Shown one piece after another: positions 52,412-60,330 of a stretch of 64,000 bases of DNA. The notes under the pieces are model-generated. The model made no database searches. It saw nothing but the letters and a program-made list of their open reading frames with translations, and was not told the origin of the DNA. Within the stretch, counting starts at the first letter, position 1, and every line of letters begins with the position of its first letter. The translations under genes were made by a program, and so were the position numbers. The DNA comes from Ga0077527 sp964486865 (GTDB taxonomy: Bacteria; Pseudomonadota; Gammaproteobacteria; Burkholderiales; SG8-41), in assembly GCA_964486865.1 (NCBI GenBank), contig CAZAOZ010000002.1, positions 1 to 64,000 of the forward strand, read 5' to 3'.

Positions 52412-54184
52412 TCAGCGGAACTGCTTCGCGCTGTACTTGCGGTACTTGGGCAACAGGCGCTGCGGCTGACGGAAGGCATCGCGCCGGAACGGGTCGCCCA
52501 GCTCCTGCGTCAGCATCATGTTGATCACCGTCGGCTTGTTCGACCGCACCGCCGCGCGCAGCGCATCACCGACTTCATCGACGTGTTCCACGGTCAGGCC
52601 CTGCGCCCCCATGGCTTCGGCCACGTCCGCAAAATTCGGATTCTGCAGATTGGTGCCGAGAAAGCGGTTGTCGAAATAATCGACCTGGTTCTTTTTCTCG
52701 GCGCCCCACTGGCCGTTGTTGAATACCACGGCGACGGCAGGAATTTTCTCGCGCACACAGGTCATCACTTCGTTCAGGCTCATGCCCCAGGCGCCGTCGC
52801 CCACGTAGGCAATCGCCGGACGGTCGGGACGGCCGACTTTGGCGCCCATCGCCGCGGGAAAGGCGTAACCGCAATTGCCGAAACTCATGGCCGCGAGAAA
52901 TGACGGCGCGGTCTCGAAATGCAGATAGCTGTTCGATACCGAGCAGACGTTGCCGATGTCGGTGGATACCATCGCGTTTTTCGGCATGGCGCGCGCCAGC
53001 GCCGCCAGCGCCTGCCGCGGACCGATCCGCGTCTTGGTATTGGGCGAAGGCCATTTTTCGAGTTCTTCGGTCCAGGCTTTTTTCGTTTTTTGCACTTCGG
53101 CAAGACGCGCCTTGTTCGGCGCGAGCTTGACCAGGCTTTTCACGCGCTCGAGCAGCGCCATCGCCGCCAGTCTCGCGTCGCCGCAAATGCCGACCGTGGT
53201 TTTCTTGACCAGACCCAGCATGCGCGAATCGGTATCGACCTGAATGATTTTCGCGTTCTTGGGCCAGTAGTCGAGCCCGTGCTGCGGCAGCGTGCCGAAG
53301 GGCCCCAGCCGCGAGCCCAGCGCCAGCACCACGTCGGCCTTGGCGATGATGTTCATCGCCGCCTTCGATCCCTGATAACCCAGCGGGCCGCACGACAGCG
53401 GATGGCTGGCCGGGAACGAATCGTTATGCAGATACGAATTGACCACCGGCGCGGTCAGGTATTCGGCGAGCGCGGCGCATTCCTTGATGCCGCTGGACAT
53501 GATCACGCCGCCGCCGGACAGGATCACCGGGAATTTGGCTTTGGCCAGCATGCGTGCCGCGGCATCCAGCGACTCCGGCCCGCCGGCGGAACGCTCCAGC
53601 TTGCGCGCCTGCGGAATGTCGTAATCGCCTTCGCCGTAGAAATAATCGCGCGGAATGTTGACCTGCACCGGGCCGCGCTCGGCCATGGCGATGTCAAAAG
53701 CGCGGCCGGTCAGCTCGGCGATACGCAGCGGCGAATTGACATGCACCTGCCATTTGGTGATTTTCGAGAAAATCGGCAGCTGCTCGGTTTCCTGGAAGCC
53801 GCCCAGTCCCATGCTCAGGCTGCCCGATTCCGGAGTCACGCAGACCACCGGCGAATGCGCCCAGTACGCGGCGGCGATGCCGGTGACGAAGTTGGTGATG
53901 CCGGGACCATTCTGCGCAATGCATACGCCGTGCTTGCCGGTAACGCGCGAATAGCCGTCGGCCATGTGCGCGGCATTCTGTTCGTGCGCCACCGAAAGAA
54001 AGCGGATGCCGGCCAGCGGAAACAGGTCGTGGGCATCCATGTAAGCGGAACCGACGATGCCGAACGTATCCTTCACGCCCTGCGCCACCAGCGTCTCGAC
54101 AAAAGCCTCGGACGGGGTCATGCGCACCTTGCCGCCGGCTACGGATGCTTTGGCGATGTTTTTGCTGTCTGCCATCGTATTCAT
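52412..54184 (-). CDS. xsc: Sulfoacetaldehyde acetyltransferase
   Basis: The 590-aa thiamine pyrophosphate enzyme has the acetolactate-synthase-like fold. The N-terminal PYR domain carries AHEQNAAHMADGYSRVTGKH with the glutamate region, and the C-terminal PP domain has YVGDGAWGMSLNEVMTCVRE and VFNNGQWGAEKKNQ (GDG...NN cofactor motif). Lysines and GPRQALAALARAMP fit Xsc. It converts sulfoacetaldehyde and phosphate to acetyl phosphate and sulfite. The start chosen is ATG 54184 with GGAGGAGA upstream; an ATG at 54175 is also possible. The genes across the divergent intergenic region (FAD/Fe-S dehydrogenase and TauE/SafE exporter) support sulfonate use. No pta or taurine genes are in the window. 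Confidence 0.93.
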   Translation of the reverse strand: MNTMADSKNIAKASVAGGKVRMTPSEAFVETLVAQGVKDTFGIVGSAYMDAHDLFPLAGIRFLSVAHEQNAAHMADGYSRVTGKHGVCIAQNGPGITNFVTGIAAAYWAHSPVVCVTPESGSLSMGLGGFQETEQLPIFSKITKWQVHVNSPLRIAELTGRAFDIAMAERGPVQVNIPRDYFYGEGDYDIPQARKLERSAGGPESLDAAARMLAKAKFPVILSGGGVIMSSGIKECAALAEYLTAPVVNSYLHNDSFPASHPLSCGPLGYQGSKAAMNIIAKADVVLALGSRLGPFGTLPQHGLDYWPKNAKIIQVDTDSRMLGLVKKTTVGICGDARLAAMALLERVKSLVKLAPNKARLAEVQKTKKAWTEELEKWPSPNTKTRIGPRQALAALARAMPKNAMVSTDIGNVCSVSNSYLHFETAPSFLAAMSFGNCGYAFPAAMGAKVGRPDRPAIAYVGDGAWGMSLNEVMTCVREKIPAVAVVFNNGQWGAEKKNQVDYFDNRFLGTNLQNPNFADVAEAMGAQGLTVEHVDEVGDALRAAVRSNKPTVINMMLTQELGDPFRRDAFRQPQRLLPKYRKYSAKQFR

Positions 54185-54292
54185 GGAATCTCTCCTCCGG
54201 GATGAATCGTGCCGCGCCGTGAGTGGCGCGCACAACGTCTGTGACATTGGAAGCTCTGTCCAGCCGGTCGGCGATCCGCCCGGCGGACGCAC

Positions 54293-54331
54293 ATAATACG
54301 CCGCCCATACTTATCGTGCAAACGCTTGCAC
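54293..54331 (-). promoter_or_regulatory. xsc promoter with LacI-type operator over its -35
   Basis: On the minus strand TTGCAC (54321-54316) and TATTAT (54298-54293) are spaced by exactly 17 bp and lead toward xsc. The palindrome GTGCAAACGCTTGCAC (54316-54331), with perfect GTGCAA/TTGCAC half-sites around a central CG, covers the -35. This is the LacI-family operator form, and binding would block RNA polymerase. Confidence 0.75.
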
Positions 54332-54499
54332 AAAATACGATAACACATTGTTTTTGTTATATAATTTTTACATTATCGCCATGGCGCACAAGATCCAGAC
54401 CGTTGTTTTGGCTGCGCTTTTAATGCGGCGCGGCACTCAAGCTACAATCGGGCCTCTGCTGCTTCCCGCAGTCCCCGCCGTTAAAAATCCGGAGTTGAA
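54332..54499 (+). promoter_or_regulatory. AT-rich upstream region of the FAD/Fe-S dehydrogenase gene
   Basis: A perfect TATAAT (54360-54365) lies 135 bp upstream of the TTG start, within a strongly AT-rich stretch. No good -35 sits at 16-18 bp, so an activator may be needed. The LacI-type operator at 54316-54331 lies 28 bp upstream of this -10 and could also affect this direction. The remaining part of the divergent spacer (54185-54292) holds the xsc leader of about 100 nt. Confidence 0.45.
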
Positions 54500-57433
54500 T
54501 TGAACACCCTTGTTGACGGCCGCCGGCCGCCGGCTGCCACAGCCGATGTGGCTGCGCTGGCCGCAGAGCTTGCACAACGCATTACCGGCGAAGTCCGTTT
54601 CGATACCGGCGCGCGCGCCGCCTATTCCGCCGACGCCTCGAACTACCGGCAGATTCCCATCGGCGTGGTGATCCCGCGCAGCATCGAGGACATTGTCGCG
54701 ACGCTGGACATCTGCCGCGAACACGGCGTGCCCATCCTGCCGCGCGGCGGCGGCACTTCGCAGAACGGCCAGTGCGTCAACGTCGCGGTGGTCATCGATA
54801 CTTCGAAATACCTGAACCGGGTGCTGGCCGTCGATCCGGTCGCGCGCACGGCGCGGGTGGAACCGGGCGTCGTCTGCGACACGCTGCGCGACGCCGCGGA
54901 ACAGCACGCGCTGACTTTCGGTCCGGACCCGGCCACCCACAGCCGCTGCACGCTGGGCGGCATGATCGGCAACAACTCCTGCGGTGCGCACTCGGTAATG
55001 GCCGGCAAGACCGTCGACAACATCGACAGCCTGGACATCATCACCTGCGACGGCCTGCGCCTGACCGTCGGCCCGACCAGCGAAGACGAACTGGTGCGCA
55101 TCATCCGCGCCGGCGGCCGTCGCGGCGAAATCTACGGCCGGCTGCGCGCACTGCGCGACAAATACGCCGAGCTGATCCGCGCCCGCTTCCCGAAAATAAA
55201 ACGCCGCGTGTCCGGCTACAACCTCGACCAGTTGCTGCCGGAGAACGGTTTCAACGTCGCCCGCGCGCTGGTCGGCAGCGAAGGCACTTGCGTCATCACG
55301 CTGGCCGCAACGACCCATCTGGTGCCCAGTCCGCAGGCGCGGGTGCTGCTGGTGCTGGGCTATGCCGACATTTACGCGGCAGGCGATGCGGTGCCCGAAA
55401 TCCTGCCGTTCAAACCCATCGCCACCGAAGGTCTCGACGAGCGCATCATCGGCGGCCTGCGCGAACGCGGTTTGCGGCTGGATGACATTGCGCTGCTGCC
55501 GCCGGGCAATGCCTGGATCATGATCGAGTTCGGCGCCGCCACGGTGGATGCGGCCAGCGCGCAGGCCGCGGCGCTGATCGCACATTACGCCGGCAAACCA
55601 GCGTCCCCTTCCTCATGGCTGATCACCGATCCGGCGCTGTGCGAGCGCATCTGGACCATCCGCGAAACCGCCGCCTCCGCCAGCGCGCTGACCATCCATC
55701 CGGAACAACCCGACCCGATGGTCGGCTGGGAAGATGCCGCGGTCGATCCGCTGCGGCTGGGTGACTATCTGCGCGAGTTCCAGGCACTGGTCGATCGCCA
55801 CGGTTATGAAACCTCGCTCTACGGCCACTTCGGCGACGGCTGCATCCACGCCCGCATCACCTTCGATACGCGCTCGGCTGCGGGCATCAGGACCTGGCGC
55901 GGTTTCCTGCGCGCTGCTGCGGAGCTGGTCGTCAAATACGGCGGCTCGCTGTCCGGCGAGCATGGCGACGGCCAGGCCAAGGCCGAGTTCCTGCCGATCA
56001 TGTACGGCGAAGAGCTGATGCAGGCCTTCCGCGAATTCAAGGCGATCTGGGATCCGGACCACCGCATGAACCCGGGCAAGGTCATCGACGCCTACCGCGC
56101 CGATGAAAACCTCCGATACGGCCCCGATTACCGGCCGCTGCGCCCGCCGACGCAGTTTGCGTTCGCCAGCCGCGAAGGCCACGGCTTTACCCGCGCCATC
56201 GAGCGCTGTGTCGGCATGGGCAAATGCCGCGCGCATGCCGGCGGCGTGATGTGCCCGAGTTACCGCGCCACCGGTGAAGAGCACCACTCGACCCGCGGCC
56301 GCGCACGATTGCTCGCCGAAATGCTGCGCGGCGAAATCATTGCCGACGGCTGGCGCAGCGATGCGGTGCGCGAAGCGCTCGACCTCTGCCTCGCCTGCAA
56401 GGGCTGCAAAAGCGACTGCCCGACGCATACCGACATGGCGACGTACAAGGCCGAGTTCCTGCACCACCACTATCTCGGCCGGCTGCGCCCGGTGCAAGCC
56501 TACACCATGGGCTTCATCAACCGCTGGGCGCGGCTGGCAGCGCTGGCCCCGCGCCTGGTCAATCTGCTGACAGCGATGCCGGGGTTGTCCACGCTGCTGA
56601 AATTCGCCGGCGGCGTGGCCCGTGAGCGCAGTATTCCGCGATTCGCCCGCCGCACTTTCCGCGCCTGGTTCCGGCAGCGCCGCGCCGCGCCGTCTGCCGC
56701 CGCATCACGCGGCAAAATCATCCTGTGGGCCGACACCTTCAACAATCACTTTCAGCCGGGATCGGCCGCCGCGGCCGTCGAAGTGCTGGAAGCGCTGGGC
56801 TACACGGTCACCGTGCCGCGGCAGCATTTGTGCTGTGGCCGCCCGCTCTACGATTTCGGCATGCTGGACACCGCGCGCGGGTTTCTGCGGGAAATCCTCG
56901 ACACCCTGCAGACCGACATCCGCTCCGGCGTGCCCATCATCGGCCTCGAACCGGCGTGCGTGTCGGTATTCCGCGATGAATTGCTGAACCTCTTTCCGGA
57001 CGATGCGTTAGCACGGAGATTGAGCGCGCAAGTGCATCTGTTCAGCGATTTCCTGATGAGTGTTCCTGACTGGGACGCGCCGCAGCTCGGCGGCGAGGCG
57101 CTGGTACACGGCCACTGCCACCAGAAATCCCTGTCCGGCATGGCCGCCGAAATGGCGCTGCTGAAACGGCTGGGCATACACGCGCGCACGGTTGAATCCG
57201 GCTGCTGCGGCATGGCCGGTGCCTTCGGCTTCAATCCGCGGCATTACGCTGTTTCCGTAAAAATCGGCGAGGCCGCGCTGCTGCCCGCGGTGCGCGCGGC
57301 CGATGAACGCACCATGATCGTCTCCAGCGGCTACAGCTGCCGCGAGCAGATTGCGCAGTTGACCGAACGCAACGCACTGCATATCGCCGAAGTGGTCGCG
57401 CTCGCGCTGAACCGCGCGCGCGACCCGCGCTGA
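54500..57433 (+). CDS. FAD-linked / 4Fe-4S 2-hydroxyacid dehydrogenase (YdiJ-like fusion)
   Basis: The 977-aa protein fuses a GlcD-type flavoprotein (about 1-530) with a GlcF-type iron-sulfur part. The FAD site has ILPRGGGTSQNGQC and TLGGMIGNNSCGAH; FGDGCIHARITF follows in the substrate domain. Ferredoxin cysteines are in RCVGMGKCRAHAGGVMCPSY (about 569) and LACKGCKSDCPTHTD (about 630). The C-terminal CCG domain has LCCGRPLYDF, HCHQKSLSG and ESGCCGMAGAFGF. It starts at a TTG with GGAG upstream. Such fusions (E. coli YdiJ) oxidise D-2-hydroxyacids and pass electrons to quinone. Beside xsc it may oxidise sulfolactate, but this is inference. Confidence 0.88.
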   Translation: MNTLVDGRRPPAATADVAALAAELAQRITGEVRFDTGARAAYSADASNYRQIPIGVVIPRSIEDIVATLDICREHGVPILPRGGGTSQNGQCVNVAVVIDTSKYLNRVLAVDPVARTARVEPGVVCDTLRDAAEQHALTFGPDPATHSRCTLGGMIGNNSCGAHSVMAGKTVDNIDSLDIITCDGLRLTVGPTSEDELVRIIRAGGRRGEIYGRLRALRDKYAELIRARFPKIKRRVSGYNLDQLLPENGFNVARALVGSEGTCVITLAATTHLVPSPQARVLLVLGYADIYAAGDAVPEILPFKPIATEGLDERIIGGLRERGLRLDDIALLPPGNAWIMIEFGAATVDAASAQAAALIAHYAGKPASPSSWLITDPALCERIWTIRETAASASALTIHPEQPDPMVGWEDAAVDPLRLGDYLREFQALVDRHGYETSLYGHFGDGCIHARITFDTRSAAGIRTWRGFLRAAAELVVKYGGSLSGEHGDGQAKAEFLPIMYGEELMQAFREFKAIWDPDHRMNPGKVIDAYRADENLRYGPDYRPLRPPTQFAFASREGHGFTRAIERCVGMGKCRAHAGGVMCPSYRATGEEHHSTRGRARLLAEMLRGEIIADGWRSDAVREALDLCLACKGCKSDCPTHTDMATYKAEFLHHHYLGRLRPVQAYTMGFINRWARLAALAPRLVNLLTAMPGLSTLLKFAGGVARERSIPRFARRTFRAWFRQRRAAPSAAASRGKIILWADTFNNHFQPGSAAAAVEVLEALGYTVTVPRQHLCCGRPLYDFGMLDTARGFLREILDTLQTDIRSGVPIIGLEPACVSVFRDELLNLFPDDALARRLSAQVHLFSDFLMSVPDWDAPQLGGEALVHGHCHQKSLSGMAAEMALLKRLGIHARTVESGCCGMAGAFGFNPRHYAVSVKIGEAALLPAVRAADERTMIVSSGYSCREQIAQLTERNALHIAEVVALALNRARDPR

Positions 57434-57443
57434 GCCCGCCATC

Positions 57444-58220
57444 GTGACGGGTCTGGAGTCCTTATCGCCCTGGCTGATCGCGTACATCGCCATCGTAATC
57501 GCCATGGCGGGCTGGGTGCAGGGCGCGCTCGGCCTCGGCTTTCCGATGATCGCAACCCCGCTGATCGCCGCCGCCACCAACATGCAGGTTGCGGTGGTCA
57601 TGGTGCTGATCCCGTGCATCGCCGCGGTCCTGGTCAACATCCTGCGCAGCCCCGGTTTCGGCGATATTCTCCGGCGTTTCTGGTGGATGCCCTTTGTCGC
57701 GCTGACCGGCGCGGTCATCGGCGCCCGCCTGTTCGTGCTGTATCCGGAATTTCCATATGCCCTGCTGCTCGCCGGCGTGATCCTGTTCTACCTCAACCTC
57801 GACCGCCTCGGTCTCACCCAGTGGCCGCTGATGCGCAGGCACGAGAAAGCATTCGGACTCACCTTCGGACTGCTCGGCGGCATCAGCGAGAGCACGGCCA
57901 ACATCGCCGCGCCGCCGCTGATCATTTACTACCTCGGCATCGGCCTGTCGCCGCTGGCGCTGGTGCCCGCGATGAACATTTCGTTTCTGGTCGGCAAGGT
58001 CACGCAGTTTGCAACCCTGGCTCCGAGCGGCATTGCGACGCCGGCGATATGGCTGATGACCCTGCCGCTGGCGGTGCTGGCCATGATCGCCTCACTGCTG
58101 GGCGCGCGCCTGCGCAGCCGGATCGACGGCGCGACCTATGGCCGGTGGATGCGCCGCATGCTGTTCGCGATGGCGATGATTCTGCTGGCGCAGGTCGCCT
58201 ATCGCTACCTGGCAACCTGA
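57444..58220 (+). CDS. TauE/SafE-family sulfite/anion exporter (TSUP)
   Basis: The 258-aa protein has about eight hydrophobic segments and the paired TSUP repeats: LIAYIAIVIAMAGWVQGALG, then LGLGFPMIATPLIAAATNMQ (GxGxxP-like block) and FGLLGGISESTANIAAPPLI in the second half. Family members export sulfite or sulfoacetate. The GTG start at 57444 lies 10 bp after the dehydrogenase stop, so both are co-transcribed. Next to xsc, removal of sulfite is the likely role. A strong terminator follows. Confidence 0.9.
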   Translation: MTGLESLSPWLIAYIAIVIAMAGWVQGALGLGFPMIATPLIAAATNMQVAVVMVLIPCIAAVLVNILRSPGFGDILRRFWWMPFVALTGAVIGARLFVLYPEFPYALLLAGVILFYLNLDRLGLTQWPLMRRHEKAFGLTFGLLGGISESTANIAAPPLIIYYLGIGLSPLALVPAMNISFLVGKVTQFATLAPSGIATPAIWLMTLPLAVLAMIASLLGARLRSRIDGATYGRWMRRMLFAMAMILLAQVAYRYLAT

Positions 58221-58244
58221 CTGCAAGATGTAAATTCGGGACGC

Positions 58245-58272
58245 AAAAAAACCGGCGCATGCCGGTTTTTTT
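58245..58272. terminator. Bidirectional intrinsic terminator between TauE-type gene and grxD
   Basis: AAAAAAACCGGC (58245-58256) pairs perfectly with GCCGGTTTTTTT (58261-58272) around a four-base loop. A- and T-tracts on both sides serve the convergent genes. Confidence 0.92.
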
Positions 58273-58286
58273 GGGATGCGCGGCAA

Positions 58287-58595
58287 TCAGCCCTGCAGCA
58301 TTTTCTGCAGCTCGCCGCTCTGGTGCATCTCGATCATGATGTCGGAACCGCCGACAAATTCGCCATTGATATACAACTGCGGAATCGTCGGCCAGTTGGC
58401 GTATTGCTTGATGCCCTGGCGAATCTCGGGATCCTCCAGCACATTGACCGTAAACGGCGCGTTGACGCCGCAGTCCCGCAGGATCTTGATGGCATTGGCC
58501 GAAAAACCGCATTGCGGAAAATCCGGCGAGCCTTTCATGTAGAGCACGACCTTGTGGCTGGTCACTTGGTTCTTGATGGTTTCCTGAACTGACAT
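58287..58595 (-). CDS. grxD: Monothiol glutaredoxin Grx4
   Basis: The 102-aa protein has the CGFS site in SPDFPQCGFSANAIKIL, preceded by VVLYMKGSPD, then WPTIPQLYINGEFVGGSDI with the GSH-binding TVP-like TIP and GG. It assembles and delivers 2Fe-2S clusters with BolA-type partners. It begins MSVQETIKNQVTSHK. It sits at the end of the hemA-prfA-prmC-YkgJ series, typical for betaproteobacteria. Confidence 0.96.
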   Translation of the reverse strand: MSVQETIKNQVTSHKVVLYMKGSPDFPQCGFSANAIKILRDCGVNAPFTVNVLEDPEIRQGIKQYANWPTIPQLYINGEFVGGSDIMIEMHQSGELQKMLQG

Positions 58596-58698
58596 GGCTA
58601 TGGATCCTATACCTGAGCAACTTGATCGGGATTGAAGTTTAACGACGCGGTGCGGCAGGGTCAAGGGATCGGCGCATGCAAAAAGACCCGCTATGTCG

Positions 58699-59337
58699 TT
58701 ATCCCTGGCTCACAGGCCCTTGGTCGTTCAATACCGCCAGCAACGATCCCGGCATCAAGGCAGCACCAAAAACTTCCAGTGCCGCCGACTCCATCAATTC
58801 AGCCTCCCAACTGAACCAGCGGCCGACGCTGTCGGGTTTGTGCTCCGCCGCGTCACACAGCGCGGGATCGGTCAGCACCAGCAGCTTGCGGCAGGCGTTG
58901 GGCCGCGATTCATACACCGTACACGCGCCGTCGCTGCCGAGAAACACGCAGGCCTTGTCAGCCGCCGGCTGCTGTCGCCAGGTATCCACGGTGTACCGGC
59001 GCTGGCGTTCAAGGCGCGCGATGTCCAGCTCCATCCCGGTCGCGCGCACAACCTCGATCAGCAGCGCGGCTTCGTGCGGCCAGATCTCGACCGCCTCGCG
59101 GCAGCAATGGCTGCAACCCTTGCCGCAGCGGATGCCGCCGCTGCCCACGCTTTTCGCGCGATCCCGTTGCAGCAGACCGTCCATTGCGGTATGCGCGCTG
59201 CGCGCAACTGCCGGCGCATCCTGATTCCCGATCGCGCGAAACTCCTGGGTGTAGCGGTCATAGATGCCGCGCAGGTGCGCTGCTTTTTTCTCGTCACGCG
59301 CAGCTCTGTTTGCAGCGTACTTGGGGTCGTCAGTCAT
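58699..59337 (-). CDS. YkgJ-family cysteine-cluster protein
   Basis: The 212-aa protein has a conserved cysteine cluster GIRCGKGCSHCCREAVEIWP (CxxxCxxCC) and distal KACVFLGSDGACTVYESRP, NACRKLLV, the pattern of the zinc/iron-chelating UPF0153 (YkgJ) family. The function is unknown. The start at 59337 gives MTDDPKYAANRAARDEKKAA, one base after the prmC stop. It lies between prmC and grxD, which suggests an iron-sulfur or metal role. Confidence 0.85.
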   Translation of the reverse strand: MTDDPKYAANRAARDEKKAAHLRGIYDRYTQEFRAIGNQDAPAVARSAHTAMDGLLQRDRAKSVGSGGIRCGKGCSHCCREAVEIWPHEAALLIEVVRATGMELDIARLERQRRYTVDTWRQQPAADKACVFLGSDGACTVYESRPNACRKLLVLTDPALCDAAEHKPDSVGRWFSWEAELMESAALEVFGAALMPGSLLAVLNDQGPVSQG

Positions 59338-59338
59338 G

Positions 59339-60184
59339 TCACGGCATACGCGCAGGAAAATCATGCATCCACCGCCCGCCGCTCACCCGCGGTATGTTTG
59401 CCAGATCGGGCGCGGTAATGACGTCCTGAAATCCCGCCACGGCGAGCAGTTGCGCGCACGCTGCCGCCTGGTCATGGCCGTGCTCGAACAGCAGCCAGCC
59501 GCCCGGCGTCAGATGTTCCGGTGCGCCGGCGATGATGCGGCGGATGTCGTCCAGACCGTCGGCGCCCGCGGCCAGCGCCGACTGCGGCTCGAAACGCAAA
59601 TCGCCCTGCGCGAGATGCGGATCGCCGCCGGCCACATAAGGCGGATTGGCAACGATCAGGTCGTAATGTTCCGCGGCGATGGCTGCGTACCAGTCGCTGC
59701 GCAGCAGCGTGGTGTTGGCCGGCGCCCAGCGCGCAGCATTGGCGCGGGCGATTTCCAGCGCGGCGTCCGAGGCATCGACCAGCGTCACCTGCACCTGCGG
59801 CCGCTCGGCGGCGATGGTGATGCCGATGCAGCCGCTGCCCGCGCCGAGGTCGAGCACGCGATGCGGCGCACCGGCAGGCAAACGTTGCAAGGCCAGCTCC
59901 ACCAGCAGTTCGGTTTCGTGGCGCGGGATCAGCACAGCCGGCGTCACCGCGAAGTCTCGCCCATAAAATTCGCGGCGGCCGGTGATGTAGGCCACGGGTT
60001 CGCCGGCAACGCGGCGCGCGACCAGTACATCGTACTGCTGCGCCTGCGTAGCGGTCAGTGCATCAGCGCCGTGCGCCAGCAGATACGCATCGTCTTGTCG
60101 CAATACTTCGCGCAATAACACACGTGCTTCGATCCGGCCGATGGCGAGTTGGGCTGATGCCAGACTGGAGGCAATGGTCACCAC
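59339..60184 (-). CDS. prmC: Peptide chain release factor N5-glutamine methyltransferase
   Basis: The 281-aa form from the GTG at 60184 has LDLGAGSGCIGITIAAERP (SAM site) and LIVANPPYVAGG (catalytic NPPY). It methylates the GGQ glutamine of release factors, and prfA is directly upstream. The start is uncertain: a GTG GTG pair at 60184/60181 fits the family N-terminus, while a TTG at 60220 would lie inside the end of the dispersed repeat at 60213-60294. No good Shine-Dalgarno precedes any of them. Confidence 0.93.
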   Translation of the reverse strand: MVTIASSLASAQLAIGRIEARVLLREVLRQDDAYLLAHGADALTATQAQQYDVLVARRVAGEPVAYITGRREFYGRDFAVTPAVLIPRHETELLVELALQRLPAGAPHRVLDLGAGSGCIGITIAAERPQVQVTLVDASDAALEIARANAARWAPANTTLLRSDWYAAIAAEHYDLIVANPPYVAGGDPHLAQGDLRFEPQSALAAGADGLDDIRRIIAGAPEHLTPGGWLLFEHGHDQAAACAQLLAVAGFQDVITAPDLANIPRVSGGRWMHDFPARMP

Positions 60185-60212
60185 GGTGGAGGATTTATTC
60201 CAATGAATGGTG

Positions 60213-60294
60213 GCTAACAAAACGACTTTCCCGCGGCCCCTCTCCCCAACCCTCTCCCCGCTTGCGGGGAGAGGGGGATTTCATTTTTTTAGGC
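60213..60294. repeat. Dispersed non-coding repeat, copy 2, between prfA and prmC
   Basis: The left end GCTAACAAAACG (60213-60224) and right end TCATTTTTTTAGGC (60281-60294) match the ends of the copy at 19528-19671. Between them lies a strong hairpin, CTCTCCCCGC/GCGGGGAGAG (60252-60273), unlike copy 1 in sequence but alike in layout. It sits in the upstream region of prmC, so the prmC start falls at its edge. Confidence 0.7.
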
Positions 60295-60330
60295 ACTATT
60301 TAGGCTTGATATTTCAATAAAAACAATGGG

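Noticed and set aside
52919..54205. A 428-codon plus-strand frame over xsc
   Set aside because: It is antisense to a full-length conserved enzyme and has no protein motif of its own.
54337..54365. A full sigma70 promoter for the FAD/Fe-S dehydrogenase gene
   Set aside because: TATAAT is perfect but the hexamers at 16-18 bp upstream (TACGAT, ACGATA, CGATAA) do not resemble TTGACA.
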